Source: Lumnitzera littorea (lineage: Eukaryota; Streptophyta; Magnoliopsida; Myrtales; Combretaceae). From it: a stretch of DNA of 64,000 nucleotides. Below are positions 1 to 12,479 of this stretch, piece by piece. Made by a program: the position numbers and the translations under genes. The notes under the pieces were generated by a model, which saw only the letters and a program-made list of their open reading frames with translations, did no database searches and was not told the DNA's origin. The stretch lies in assembly GCA_024138015.1 (NCBI GenBank), contig JAMXBB010000001.1, forward strand, positions 90,337,936 through 90,401,935. Direction: 5' to 3'. Within the stretch, counting starts at the first letter, position 1, and each line of letters starts with the position of its first letter.

Positions 1-1982
1 CATTTTTAAACCCAATCCACGTATTTTTGCAAGTTAAATGAGTTAACCCGCGTAACTTGTTCCATTCACCTTGCTCTACATATATATACCAGATGCTTCA
101 TAAATATATATGCAACATCTATCAATTATTATGTTTTCAATATTATGTATTAACTCCAAAGACTTGATCCCTTACACTATTATAGATGTACAATTTGATT
201 TAGTATTTGTTTTATATTTTAAGTTTGATTATACCATTTTATTTGGTTTTTACACATATGAGCATAAATATGCTTATGTTAGCATATGTGACTTCCTTAA
301 ACCATAACTTCCCATTAAGTACCTTTTGAATGTTTGCAAATACAATATGCAAATAACAAAGACACAAAATAAAAAAGTAAACAGAAAAGAAAGAATAGTA
401 GTGTTGCTACAATCAAGATGAATGAGTATTTTTGAATGCGAATGAGAAAAGGGGTTTACATTATTGGATGAATTTGCATATAATAAATTCATGAGAAATT
501 TACTTATTTACTATCAAAATTTTAAAAAAATTACATAAATATAAATTAGACAAAAAAAAAATACTAGATCTATCTCAAATCTTTGGCACATATCTCGCAT
601 CTTAAAGATGCCACGCTATGTAATTGTATGTATTTTGCATCTATTGAAGTACTCCATTACTGTCATTTATCAAATTACCAAAAAGAAGTAAAGTGCCTTT
701 ACTATGAGATTTCTTTTCAAATGGATATAACAATGCATGAATTGAAAAAGATCAAATGGTTCACAACTCCATCTCATCAATGAAACAGGTGGAACAAAAA
801 TAGCCAATTGGAATTTTGATTGCTTTTAGTAGGCAAATTTATTGTACTAAATACAATCTAATATTCATCACCTCCTGAAAAGGCTCTTTAATCTCATCTA
901 TATAGCATTCTTAGCTATACATTAAGCATGTAAGATCATCACCTAATATGAATGACCAAATTATTAAGATTGTCACAACTTGGATGGATTAATTTTGAAT
1001 AAATCAACATGCATATAGAATACATTCATCCAAAATTTTGGTTGCTTATACATGTGTTGACCTTGGATTTCATCTATAGCTATAAATATGTACCATAAAA
1101 TTTATAAAAGCAATCCATGATTCAAAAAACATTAATTATATACTTAAAATACTAAAATGATTCATGGTGAAATCTTTCTAAGTACAGAGAAACTTAATAG
1201 GCAAAAAAAAAGAAAAGAAGAAGAAGATACACTATAACTCTTTGAGCATGTGGAGTAGTATTTGAAGGCTATATTAGAATGTTGAAGTTGACTGAGAAGC
1301 AAAATTCATCTTTGATCCTCAAAGGGGTAACAGTGGAGAGAGAGAGAAAGAGAGAAAATCCACTCTACTCTACATCATTTTAATAGTAAGATGGTAGGAC
1401 CAAAAATAAAATGGGGTTTCAAAAGCTTAGAGAAACAATAATATTTACTAATGAGATAGATTTTCAAGAAAAAGCATATACAACAAAAGTAAGAAGTTAA
1501 AATCTTAGGAAAAACTAGTGACCTATCATCAGGGAATACCATTTGGCTTTTCTAATGACCATCGTATTTAAAAATTATAGTTTAATAAATTTAGATTCTC
1601 GACAAAATATAATATATAGATGGGAGAACATGAGGACTAGAGAGTATACAACATACAAACTCATTTGGTTTTTTGTTTTACTTGAAAATTATGCACTTCT
1701 TCATTAGTGACATAATTGTTTTAAGTAGATAAGACATAGCTACATCAGTAACACAACAGAAAATTAGAGAAAGTAGTATTTTTTTAATTCTAAAAACCAA
1801 ATGATTAAAGGTACCTATCCATAGCTTTAGATTTGGAAATCAACAAAAGTTATTTGGTTGCAAGAAGATCACAAAAGCTCTTAAGATTATTATCAAAAGG
1901 TTTTGTAGGTCCAACCCCGACACACTAAATGCATTCAAAAAGCCATAAGAAGCCAAAAGTAACTTTAGAAATTGTTGGGACC
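1..1982. other. AT-rich intergenic DNA, no gene seen
   Basis: The frames here are short and show no recognisable domain. There is a short GA-rich stretch near 1330-1360. I see no RNA gene or element boundary before the LTR that starts at about 1983. Confidence 0.6.
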
Positions 1983-3119
1983 TGATAGACTACCGACCCT
2001 TAGCCTACTCACTTGTACATGCCTAAGAGGCTTCCAATCTCTGGCTAGAAGAATTTTCTTTCATCAACTTGCTGAGGATAAGAAATAGTACATAGAAGAA
2101 CGGTAGGAGAACTCTTTGAGAGCTTTGCTTAGGTACACTTGATAACTCTGATTTTAAACATATTTCATATGGTGATTTTATAGCATTTCCCGTACNAAAG
2201 CTAAAGTTAATATTAGTACTCAAAATCTCTGAGGGATCGACTCAGACTCATATCCGACTATATTAAAATTGATAGGTGCGCTTGCCTCGTATCAACACTC
2301 TACTATGTTTCACCCCTTATGCTAATGCCGACCATTCACTTGCCAAGGCTAAGCTGTCGAGCGCCAAAGGCGAGACCTCTGTACATCGAGTCCTACTTCG
2401 ATCACCCGGGACCTCACATGTCGAGGTCGACCAACCGAGTGCTAAGGTTAAAACCTCTGCATGATGGGTACTTCTCCTTCGGCCAACTACTAACACATAA
2501 TGACATTCCTTATTCGTTATGGCAACTCCTGATACTACCTATCCACAGCTGACATATCATGACCCAAGCTCAGTTGTTGCACCAAAGATTCCTTAGTATA
2601 GACCCTCTAATGAGTTGCTACTTATCCATTATTTGACATTATACTATTTTTTCCCTTTTCTTCATTTGCCCTATTTACCCTTTCTTACATACTAAGAATC
2701 TCTTTTTCCCTTTATTCTTTTTTGTAATTTTCCTTATTTGTAATGTTACTCTAGAGACTTACTATAAATAGTCCCTTTTCCTTATAGCCAAAACAGATCA
2801 TCCTTTACTGACATTAAATATGCTTGTTCTTGTGAGATATTCCTCTCCAAGTACATTATCTTATACCCTTATCTAATCTTGTTGAGTAGCTTAAGATTAG
2901 TAGCGAGTGAATCTTAACAATAACTTATGCATCACATCAAGTAAGTGTCAAGTCGTGTTATATTCATTGGTGAATTACATCCTCCAAGCAACTTCACGTT
3001 AGCTACTGCCTTCTTTTTGCCAACCAAACCGTTCTATTTTTTTTTATATCTCGAAGGACCCATTTGGCTCCTATCTCTTACAGTAAGTCCTAATGATTAT
3101 TGAGCTCCTAAGCACATCA
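1983..3119 (+). repeat. 5' LTR of element 1
   Basis: It matches 7857-8834 over most of its length. For example, the stretch from 2012 to 2139 pairs with 7884-8010, and the TATA and distal parts also align. It begins TGATAGAC and ends CA just before a primer-binding site. It carries about 155 bases (roughly 2140-2300) that the 3' LTR lacks, and this extra part holds a single undetermined base at 2196. Confidence 0.82.
2763..2770 (+). promoter_or_regulatory. TATA box in the 5' LTR of element 1
   Basis: TATAAATA followed by a pyrimidine-rich stretch, the expected U3/R arrangement. The same box sits at 8478-8485 in the 3' LTR. Confidence 0.6.
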
Positions 3120-3127
3120 TATAATCC

Positions 3128-3139
3128 TAGTATTAGAGT
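3128..3139 (+). other. Degenerate tRNA-iMet primer-binding site of element 1
   Basis: TAGTATTAGAGT differs from the usual plant gypsy site TGGTATCAGAGC by a few transitions and lies 8 bases after the LTR end. Confidence 0.65.
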
Positions 3140-3302
3140 GCTTGAGGTTGTGACCAAACCATGTTGAAGTAAATCCTACTAGCATATTGTTCTGATATCC
3201 TCTTCTGTTTTCCATTAGAAGCTTATTATTTGGTTCATATTTCCAAAGTATGTGTAAGAATTTCTTTTGTGTGTGGAGTGACTTCTGAAGCTTATATTAT
3301 AA

Positions 3303-4585
3303 ATGTCAAACCTTAGTGTTCAAGGAGAGATTAACAATGCTAAGGGTGATGCCCATGGTCGTAGTCGTGGTTGTAGTCGTGGTCGTATTACCCAACAAAC
3401 ACCACAAACTACTGATGAACAAATATAAGACCTTACTAATATTGTGGCCAATCTAGCTGTTTCAATACAAAGGGTCATAGAGACTAAGCCGCAAGAAAGA
3501 GTTATTATTAAACATAGCTGAGAAATGAGAGATAGGTCGAGGAGACAGATAGATGAAGTTAAGGAATATGATGAGGAGGAGCAATACGATAGTATTGAAG
3601 AGTGTAATTGAAGGCCCTTAGAAGAGCTAAGCATCTCAAAGTAGAGATTCCAAGCTTTAATGGGTTTAGCAGTGCTAACGACTGCTTAGACTAAGAAGAG
3701 AAAATCAAAACTGTATTTGACTTTTACAATGACGAGGATGTTCGTATTAAGGTAGCTACAATAAAATTTTCTAGTTATGCAGTAATGCAGTGGAAAAAGT
3801 TGGAGAACGCGCGCCAAAGAGCCTGACATAAGATTCAAACATAGAATAAAATGAAGAGAGTCTTAAGGAATAGGTTTGTTCTAGAATATTATGAACAAGA
3901 TACCCTTCAGCAACTCCAAGACTTGTGGTAAAGTAGTAAATCAGTAGATGATTACATCCAAGAATTCCAACTACTGATGATCCAATGCTATGTTGATGAA
4001 CCTAAGACCCAAACTATAGTACGATTCATTTATGAGCTTTGGATTGAAATTGGCCATGTTTTGGAGTTACAAAGGCTTGGGACTTTAGATGAGGCCATCC
4101 GAGTAACATGAGGAGTTGAAAGGTAAAGGCAGAGCCAGATTAGCCAACCAGGACTGTAGAGCAAAAGTGGCATGCCAAGCCAACCAAGATACAATCAAGT
4201 ACTGATCGGTTCTAAGGTTGATCACCAAGAACAAGTACCAAACCGACTAGAAAAGGGCTGAGGTAAAGGCAAGGTTGAGGAGCCTAAGGTCCGAAGGGAC
4301 TAAGGATAAAGCTTAGGGAGGAAGACCTGAGAGATTAAGTGTTTCAAATGTCTCAACTATAGACACGTGGCTAGTCAATGTCCAAACCTACATATTGTAA
4401 CCATTAAGGGAGATAAGCCTGAGTTTAAGGTAGAGAGTACTAGTGAAGGAGAGGGAAGAGGGAGTCGATCAAGGGCTAGAAGGATTTCTAAAAGATTTCA
4501 ATGCTATGAACCCACCAAAACCTAGAGCCAAGTACTGTTTTGTGTTTGACAAACTCTCGGTACCTTTGTAACCGACGAGAAAGAG
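3303..4585 (+). pseudogene. gag pseudogene of element 1
   Basis: Starts at an ATG (MSNLSVQGE...) and reads as a gypsy Gag with several in-frame stops. The capsid-like part (about 3650-4100) has the usual pattern of a tryptophan- and aromatic-rich stretch followed by a VDDYIQEFQ-like motif. A CCHC zinc knuckle (CX2CX4HX4C) is intact at 4340-4381. Gag would package the element RNA. Stops sit where the family has Gln, Trp or Arg, as expected from C-to-T and G-to-A decay. Confidence 0.8.
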
Positions 4586-4599
4586 CAGAGAGAGAACCT

Positions 4600-7500
4600 C
4601 TTCCGTACAAACTACCAAGTGAATGACAAACTATATGCATTGATCATTGATGAGGGCAATCTATACCAATGTCATAGCGTAAGGAGTAGTTAAGGCTTTA
4701 AAGTTGCTGACCTACTTACACCTTAAGCCATATAAGATTAATTGGTTGAATGAGAAGAGAGGTCTACCCGTTGCTAAACAAGTTAGAGTACCCATAACTG
4801 TTGGAGATAGATCCAAGAACGAGGTGTTATGCGACATCCTTCCCATGTGCGCTTCACACATCTTATTCGGTCGACCCTAACTATTAGATTTGTAGGTATT
4901 GTATGATGGTTATAGGAACACCTACATGTTCCAAAAAGACAAGAAGAAGGTTATACTGACCTTATGAGCCTAAAGGAAGTACAGGAGTCATAAGAGAATA
5001 TTGCCCAATCCCTATAGTGGAAATCTTTAGTTATCTACAGTACACAATTTTCCTAAGAAGTCAAGGCGAAGGATAATGTGCTCCTATTAGTTAAGAAGCT
5101 CCTAGAGTTGAGAGTAGTAGGAAGCTTACCTGCCAAAGTGCAAATACTATTATAGGAGTATGCCGACCTTTTTCCTGCCGAGATACCTCGAGGTTTGCCA
5201 CCCATCCGAGGTATAGAACATTGCATTGATCTTCAACTCGAAGCTATTCTTCCGAGCTGACCTGTCTATAGGCTCAATACCGAGCAGGCAGCCGAATTAA
5301 AGAAACAAGCAGACCGATTGATTGCGAGTATGTTTGAGAAAGCATAAGCCCCTGTATCGTGCCAACTGTTTTTGTGTTAAAGAAAGATAATACATAGAGA
5401 ATGTACATTGATAGTTGAACCATCAACAAAATTACTATTAAATACCAATATCCGATCCCGTAATTGGATGATATGCTTGATGAGTTGTGGGATGCCCGCA
5501 TCTTTTCAAAGATTGCTCTGAAGAGTGGCTACCATCAAATATGAATGAGATCTATAGATGAATGGAAAACGGCCTTCAAAACAAAGGATGGTTTCTTTGA
5601 GTGGATGGTGATGCCATTCGGTTTAACAAATGCGCCAAGCACTTTTATGCAACTTATGAATCATGTATTGAGAGCATTGATTGGAAACTGTGTTGTGATG
5701 TATTTCGATGACATTCTGGTCTACAATACCGACATCATCTCTCATATCAAACATTTAAGATTTGTATTTGATATTCTCCGAGCCAAGAGATTATTTGATA
5801 ACTTAAAGAAATGCGTGTTCTGCTAGAACGAGGTTATATTCCTCGGATATGTTGTTTCAAAAGGAAGAGTCCGAGTTGATGACGAGAAAGCTAGAGCTAT
5901 TATTAAGTGGCTGACAATGACTAATGTTATTGAAGTAAGAAGTTTTCATGGTCTAACTTCGTTCTATCAAAGATTAATTCGGAACTTCAATTCCATAACT
6001 ACTCCACTGACCAAACTGACCGGGAAGAACTCTGAGTTCAAGTGGTCTGAGAAAGCTCGAAAAAGTTTTGAAGAGATAAAATCCAGGTTGACGTCAGCCC
6101 TAGTACTTGCCTTACCAAATTTTGGGAAAGTTTTTCAAGTAGAGTGTGACGCATTTAGAGTTGGCATTGGTGCCATTCTTATGCAAGAGAGCTAGCCAAA
6201 CGCTGAGTGTTCTATGTTGTTGCGAACTTGTCGTGTTAGCCCCTCTAGTCCTTAGGCTCGGCTATGGGTCAGAGGTCTGGTAGCCTAATTCCCATCTCTT
6301 TCCCTTAAGCAAGGTTCGGTGGCAAGTAACCTTATCGAACTAATTCGTGCGTCATATACCCTTATTTAAACACCACAGAACTAGTAACACTACTTGCTAC
6401 CGAGAGAATTCATCATCTACTCATATCACGAATCTCTTAAACATCTCTGTAGGCAACAAAAAATTTCTCAACATCATGCCAAATAGGTTGAGTTCCTAAA
6501 GTCTTTTTGCTACGTCATTCGGTATAAGAAAGGAAGCACCAACACTGTAGCTAACGCTCATTCTCATTGACATGCCCTTATTATGCCATTGCAAGCCAAG
6601 TTACTTGGGTTTAGCACCTACCTAATCAGTATGAGCATGATTCGTATTTTGGGCCCTTAGTGGCAAAGTGCATTGTTGGAGGAGTTGTAGATGGGTTCTA
6701 TTCGAACCAAGGGTTTTTTATGAAGGGCAAACAAGTTTGTGTACCAAATAGTTCGACTAGAGAATTACTTGTTCATGAAACTCATGCTAAAGGTTTAGCC
6801 GACTACTTTAAAGAAAAGAGAACGGCTAAAATACTAAGAGAACATTTCTATTAGCCGAGGATGATGAAGGATGTACACTGAATTCTTGAGAGGTACGAAA
6901 TGTGTAAACATGCAAAAGAACCATATGGAGAGTACGCACCTTTGCTCATACCTAAGCAACCATAGATCGACATAAGTATAGATTTCATACTTGGCCTATC
7001 TCGAGCTCAGAGAAGGCATGACTTTATTATGGTAATGGTCGATTGGTTCAGTAAAATGAGTCACTCCATCCCCTGCTACTGAATCAATAATGCTTTATTT
7101 GTTACTAATCTCTTTTAGCATGAAATTGTATAGGTTGCATGGGGTACCAAGAAGTATTATGTCCGATCATGACTCAAAGTTCTAGAGCTTCTTTTAGAGA
7201 AACCTATAGAAGAAGCTCGACACTAAGCTCATGTTCAGTACTTCTTACTACCCGCAAAAAAACGGCCAGACTGAAGTTGTGAACAGGATAGTTGGCAACC
7301 TCCTATGAGCTGCTATTAGGAAGAATCTATGTGATTAGGACCTATGCCTACTTGTCATTAAGTTCGCTTACAACCACTCAGCTTACAACTTGACAAGGAG
7401 GTCACCATTTGAGGTCATCTATGGACTTAACCCGAACTTACCCTTAGAAATGGTTATTAACCTGACCAATCAAGGGGAAAATCAATTCGGCTTACAATGC

Positions 7501-7845
7501 ATCAAGGAGTTCTAGAAGTCACATCAAAGGGTTACCAAACAATTGGCCTAAATTATGGCCCGATAGAAAGAACAAGGAAGTCGAGGAAAGAGGCAAGTCA
7601 TTTACAATCCCGGAGACTTTGTCTGGATCCACCTCAACAAAGAGTGTTTCCATAGAAAAAGGACAAACAAGTTATCTCCCAAGTTTTATGGACCTTATAG
7701 GATCCTTAGGCGTATCAATGACAACGCACATGAGCTTGAGCTACCCGAAGGATACGGTGTATCTGCTCCTTTCAATGTCACCGACTTAATGCCTTATATA
7801 CCTGACAAAGGAGAAAACCAAGATTTAAGGGCAAATCTTCAATAA
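4600..7845 (+). pseudogene. pol pseudogene of element 1 (protease, RT, RNase H, integrase)
   Basis: In order: a protease remnant near 4640-4960, whose active-site D-S/T-G reads D-E-G; reverse transcriptase about 5200-5950, with YFDD at 5701-5712 and an open stretch 5545-5826; RNase H start near 6120-6195 (VECDAFRVGIGAILMQES); an integrase zinc region at 6660-6854, in which the second zinc-binding His of the family appears to be Tyr; the integrase core from about 6960; and an integrase C-terminal part about 7590-7840. The product would copy and insert the element. Many TAG, TAA and TGA codons and shifts make it dead. Confidence 0.85.
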
Positions 7846-7856
7846 CCCTGGAGAAT

Positions 7857-8834
7857 TAATAGATTATTGACCTTCATCTCATTTACTTACACAAGCCTAA
7901 GAGGCCTCCAATCTCTCACTAAAAGAATTCTCTCTCGTTAACATGTCGAAGATGAGAAACAGTACATAAAAAAAGGTAGGCAAACTCTTTGAGAACTTCG
8001 CTTGGGTACACCCTGCTCTATTTCACCCCTTGTTCTAATGCCGACCACTTACTTATCAAAGCTTAGCTGCCGGCGTCGAAGTCAAGACCTTTGCAAATTA
8101 AGTCCTACTCAGATCACTTAGACCCACAGATGCTAAGGCCGACATACCGAATGCCGAAGTTAAGGCCTCTACACGACAGTTACTTCTCCTTCAACCCGCT
8201 ATTACCACATAACAACATTCCTTATTCATCTCGGTAACTCCTAATACTACTTATCTACAACCGCCATATCATGACCTAAGCTTAGCTACTACGCCCAAAA
8301 ATTCCCTAGTACGAGCCCTCTAATGAGTTGTTACCTATCTATTTTCTGACATTGTACTACTTTTTTCCCTTTTCATCATTTGTCTTATTTGCCTTTTCTT
8401 ACATGCTAGGAATCTCTTTTTCCCTTTATTTTTTTTTTCTAATTTTCCTTATTTATAATGTTGCCATAGGGATTTATTATAAATAGTCCATTTTCCTTGT
8501 AGTCAATACAAATCATCCTTCACTGATATTGAATATACTTGTTCTTGTAAGATATTCTTTTCCAAGTATATTATCTTACACTCTTATCTAATCCTGCCGA
8601 GTAACTCGAAATTAATGGTATATGGACCTTGACATTAGTTTGTGCGTCACATTAATCAAGGGTCAAGTCGTGTTATGTTCATTGGTGAGACACATCCTCC
8701 AAGCAGCTTTATGTAAGCTACTACCTTCAGTTTGCCAACCAAACTATTCTATTTTCTTCAATATCTCAAAAAACCTATTTAGCTCCTACCTCCTCCAGTA
8801 AGTCCTAGTGATTACTGAGCTCCTAAGTACATCA
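7857..8834 (+). repeat. 3' LTR of element 1
   Basis: Homologous to 1983-3119, shorter by the block missing relative to the 5' copy. TATAAATA at 8478-8485. It ends in CA before unrelated sequence. An alternative start at TG 7849 is possible. No strong polypurine tract is seen just upstream. Confidence 0.8.
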
Positions 8835-9486
8835 AAAGCTAAAACACAAATATAACTAAAAGTAGCATTCTTTCATATATAAGTTGAAGTCTCAACCATT
8901 GAAGACAAGGACACAAAGAAATGACCAAAATACAACCAATGCCATAATACAATTCCCTATCTAAATATGGCAATTTATTCAATTGTTCTCCTTTTTCCTA
9001 TCTTGCCATCTTCAATAAGCACAATCATGAATAGCTAAGAAGAGTAAATCTAATATTTTATGAATAATCCTTAGGTATAATGATTGGCATGGAGTTTGCT
9101 ATCACTAAACTCCCTATTTAGGCAAGAAGGATGATATGCCTACCATAATGCACAGAGCAATCACAACGAGTTGGATGATAACATTACTAATTAACACATG
9201 CAATTAATGTATCCAAATAACCTACTTAGCATTTAGTCAAACGCTTTATGATCATATGTAAATTTGAACAAACTTACACTTAAATGCATATGAAATTGAC
9301 TTTTCAACTTACTTTGATTTGTTTGTAATTCTATCAGCTTGAATTTCTGAAAAATATTAATGATTTTGTGTTTTTCTTGTGAAAGTTGGGATTTGGTTTC
9401 AAATGTAAAGAAAGAGGAAAGGGTTTGAGGTATGACATTTGTGAGGAAGAACGATCGTGTGAGTTTTGTTTTGAAGGAGAACTTAA
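8835..9486. other. AT-rich intergenic DNA, no gene seen
   Basis: No domain-bearing frame. A 94-codon open frame on the minus strand (9233-9517) has low-complexity composition and overlaps the hairpin repeat cluster, so I take it as chance. Confidence 0.55.
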
Positions 9487-9487
9487 G

Positions 9488-9745
9488 TATATTGCATTTG
9501 ATAAATGCAATATACAATGTGTACTATTTTACTAATAACTAATATTGCATTTGTGAAGTGCATATAACTTTTGTCACACTTGCTAAGTGCAATTTATATA
9601 TATAACTGATATTTCATTTATGAAGTGTAATATAGCCTACATATATGGCATCTTTTATATGCAATATAGTGGTGTTCAATAGATGCAATTTAAATGTGCG
9701 ATATGGCTACAGTACTAGAAATGCAATATTGCACTTCTAAGGTGT
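9488..9745. repeat. Cluster of degenerate TGCAATAT hairpin repeats
   Basis: A perfect inverted repeat (TATATTGCATTT, 3-base loop, AAATGCAATATA) at 9488-9514 is followed by about six diverged copies of the same TTGCATTT / AAGTGCAATAT motif in both orientations up to about 9745. I do not recognise the family. Confidence 0.6.
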
Positions 9746-10161
9746 GATTTCATTATTAATTATTATTTATTAGGATGTTGGTAATCATTTTAATATAATT
9801 CATACTTATATAATATTTAAAAAAAAATTGGTAGATACGTATTCCATCCTAAATTCATAGATGAAAATTGGCGATTAGATACACAATGATTTACTTTAGT
9901 ATCCCTTACCAAATGGAATTTTTGTTTCAAATAGATAGACAATAACTATTTTGTAAATCTAAAAACAAAACCACTCAAAATCATTAAAGATACCAAATTA
10001 TCTCGAGTGCTTCAACAATATAGATATAGATGTAGATAAATAAACATAGATACATTTTTTTTTTTTGCCAAAAGATATAGATATAGATGAAATAAATAAG
10101 TTTTCAAAGCTTTAAAATTTCCAATATGCTTTTCATAAGGCTAGTATATTAAAGTATCTTA

Positions 10162-10637
10162 CAGCTCGTTTATTTGGCAGGTAATGGAACAGACAGTGAA
10201 TAGATAAGTTATGCCCTATAAATGGTTATTATAAGGAATAAACTAAAAATTTATATTCCAATATTTATTTCATATAATTCTTTATTGCAAGGATACTTAT
10301 TCATGTCTTTACTTCATTTCATTAATTATAGAATTAAGTTGGGAATATAAATAAAATTAACAATTTGCCCCTATTTATTTATTTTGGGAAATAACCAAAA
10401 TTTATACAAACAAGTTAATGAGAATATGATGTTCATAATATTTGGACTTTTTGTTTCCTTTGTAGAGAGAATAATAAATCCTACCTCTTTTTAAGTAATT
10501 TCTATTCCTAATGGATTGAGAATAGAAAAGCCATGAGAATAATAATTCCTTTCTCATTTTTCAAAAAAACAAGATAATAGACAATTAATAAAGAAATAAT
10601 TATTCTATTGCCTTTTTATTACCTCAAAATAAACGGC
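10162..10637. mobile_element. MITE with terminal inverted repeats, about 0.48 kb
   Basis: The left end reads GCTCGTTTATTTGGCAGGTAAT. The right end, reverse complemented, reads GGCCGTTTATTTTGAGGTAAT. The interior is AT-rich and non-coding, with ATTCC-type motifs common in hAT-like plant MITEs. The target duplication is not resolved, so the superfamily is open. Confidence 0.6.
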
Positions 10638-12109
10638 CAAATTTCTATTATTAATCTCTCTAGAGTCTGAAAAACTATCCTCATATATAAGTCTTATTTA
10701 TTAACATAGTTTGAAAGTACTCATAGTTTTACTTATTTTATTTAAATGTAGAATAGCATTTCAAAAATCTCTATAAATTTTGACTTTTGTATGAAAGTTC
10801 TTCGTCGAACTAATTAAAATGTACTTTAATATTTCCCAAAATCTGAACTATGTTTTTTCAATTGAAATAGTAAACTTCCTTTAATATTATTGATTTATCA
10901 AAGTATAGGGATATAAAGATACACTTTTGTAAATTTAAAGTGTATATATTTAACATAATGAAGGTTATTTGCAATTTTTCTTACATAATTTGTCTTATGT
11001 TATAGTTAGTATGTGAGAATGAATCGATATAAAATTATAATTATGGGTTTTATTCTCTCTCCCTGTATTTGGAAGTGTAATTGAAAGACAGAATCGATAA
11101 TTAAGTGAAATTATGATTCTATTCTATCCTCATCAATTGTCTTGATTTTTTTTTTTATTTGCCACCTTAATTGCCTTGATTTAAAATTTCTTATTTAACC
11201 TTTAAATAAATTAAAACATATAATAATTAATGGTATTTAATTAATATTATTTATGCATTTGATAACATTTCATTCGATAGTCATCTTCAAACATAGCTAA
11301 TGATTTATTTTTTTTATTTTATTTTATTTCGGACTATTCTTATTTTTCTCAGTGACATGAAAGAATTAGAATTAGATCGAATGGTTTCCATGGCGATTTC
11401 CTCTATTTAATTCCGTACTATTTTAATATGTAAGGTTGCAGTACTATAAAAGCTTCTAGGAGCTGAAAGTAAAAGTGACATGACTTGCTTTTATCTGACC
11501 CTTTATAAGTGCTTCCTTCATAAGCTGTTTTTTTTTTTTTCTATTTTTTAATTAAATTGTTATGACATTATCATTTCAATAATTCTCAACTTTTCCTATA
11601 TAAGTTTGCCACTTGCATTTCATGGACTTTGGTCCAGCGAATGTGACAACATCCACTAAATGTCTGTGCTCCCATTTCGATTGCTATTCTCATTTCGTCT
11701 TAGTCACCATATGAGCAGAAAAAACAAATCCATGAGATTCTGCATTTAGCTAATTTAAATTATTGAGATTCGATTATTATCAAATGGGATTAAGAAAAAA
11801 CAAAAACTTCTTTCTTTTTAAATTCCTTAAACACACTTAGATACGTTATTTCTAAGTAGTACGAACATAAACCAGAAATATACCAAAAAGTCTTTTCGTA
11901 CTTAAAAGAAATTCTATACTAGATATTTTTCCTTAGAAGGATTTAAAAAGAGCATAATGTAACTTACCTTTTAAGTAATTGTTTTAGCTTGTTTCTAAAT
12001 TGGAAATTGTATTGTAAAAATTAGGGATGAGCGGGTTTTAGATAAATAAGATATAAGCCCCTATATGTACCCCACTTTGCGCTTGCTTAGCAAAACCAAA
12101 CAGTATAAA
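10638..12109. other. AT-rich non-coding DNA
   Basis: No gene seen. The stretch about 10990-11140 has the ATTCTATTC / GAATAGAAT flavour of small MITE remnants. Long T-runs occur near 11145 and 11530. Confidence 0.5.
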
Positions 12110-12471
12110 AAGAAGAGAGAATTATAATGGAAAAGATCAATGTTTAAAGATAAATTCAATTAAAAGATCAATGTTTCAAAAAATTCAAATAAGAAATTAA
12201 TATCTCAAAAAGCTCATATAAGATGTTAATGTTTTAAAAAGTTCATATAAGTAATCAACGTTTTACAAAATAGTTTAAATAACAGATTTATAATAATCAA
12301 TCTATAAAATTATTTGAACTACTTTATAAAACGTTAATCCTTTATTTGAACCACTTTAAAAAAATTGATCTCTTATTTGAACTTTGAGAAACGTTCATTC
12401 CTAATTTAAACTTACTCTTAAACATTGATTCTATTTGTTGTAATTATCCTATTAGGAGAATTGATCAGCAT
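12110..12471. mobile_element. Foldback (inverted-repeat) element
   Basis: The left half is built from repeats of a unit like GATCAATGTTTCAAAAA-TTCAAATAAG. The right half carries the same unit inverted (TTATTTGAAC...TTGATC), so the whole can fold into one long imperfect hairpin with arms of roughly 150 bases. AGTATAAA lies on both sides (12102-12109 and 12472-12479) and may be a target duplication. Confidence 0.6.
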
Positions 12472-12479
12472 AGTATAAA

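Larger units (their letters stand above)
1983..8834 (+). mobile_element. Ty3/gypsy LTR retrotransposon, full length but degenerate (element 1)
   Basis: Two related direct repeats bound the element (1983-3119 and 7857-8834). Between them, in gypsy order, lie a tRNA-iMet-like primer site, gag with a CCHC knuckle, protease, reverse transcriptase (YFDD at 5701-5712), RNase H and integrase. All coding parts carry stops and frame breaks, so it cannot make its own proteins. The LTRs differ clearly from one another, which means an old insertion. I could not find a convincing 5-bp target duplication, so the outer ends may be off by about 10 bases. No chromodomain is seen after the integrase C-terminal region. 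The wording of the RT and integrase resembles chromovirus-type plant gypsy elements, but I do not assign a clade. Confidence 0.88.
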
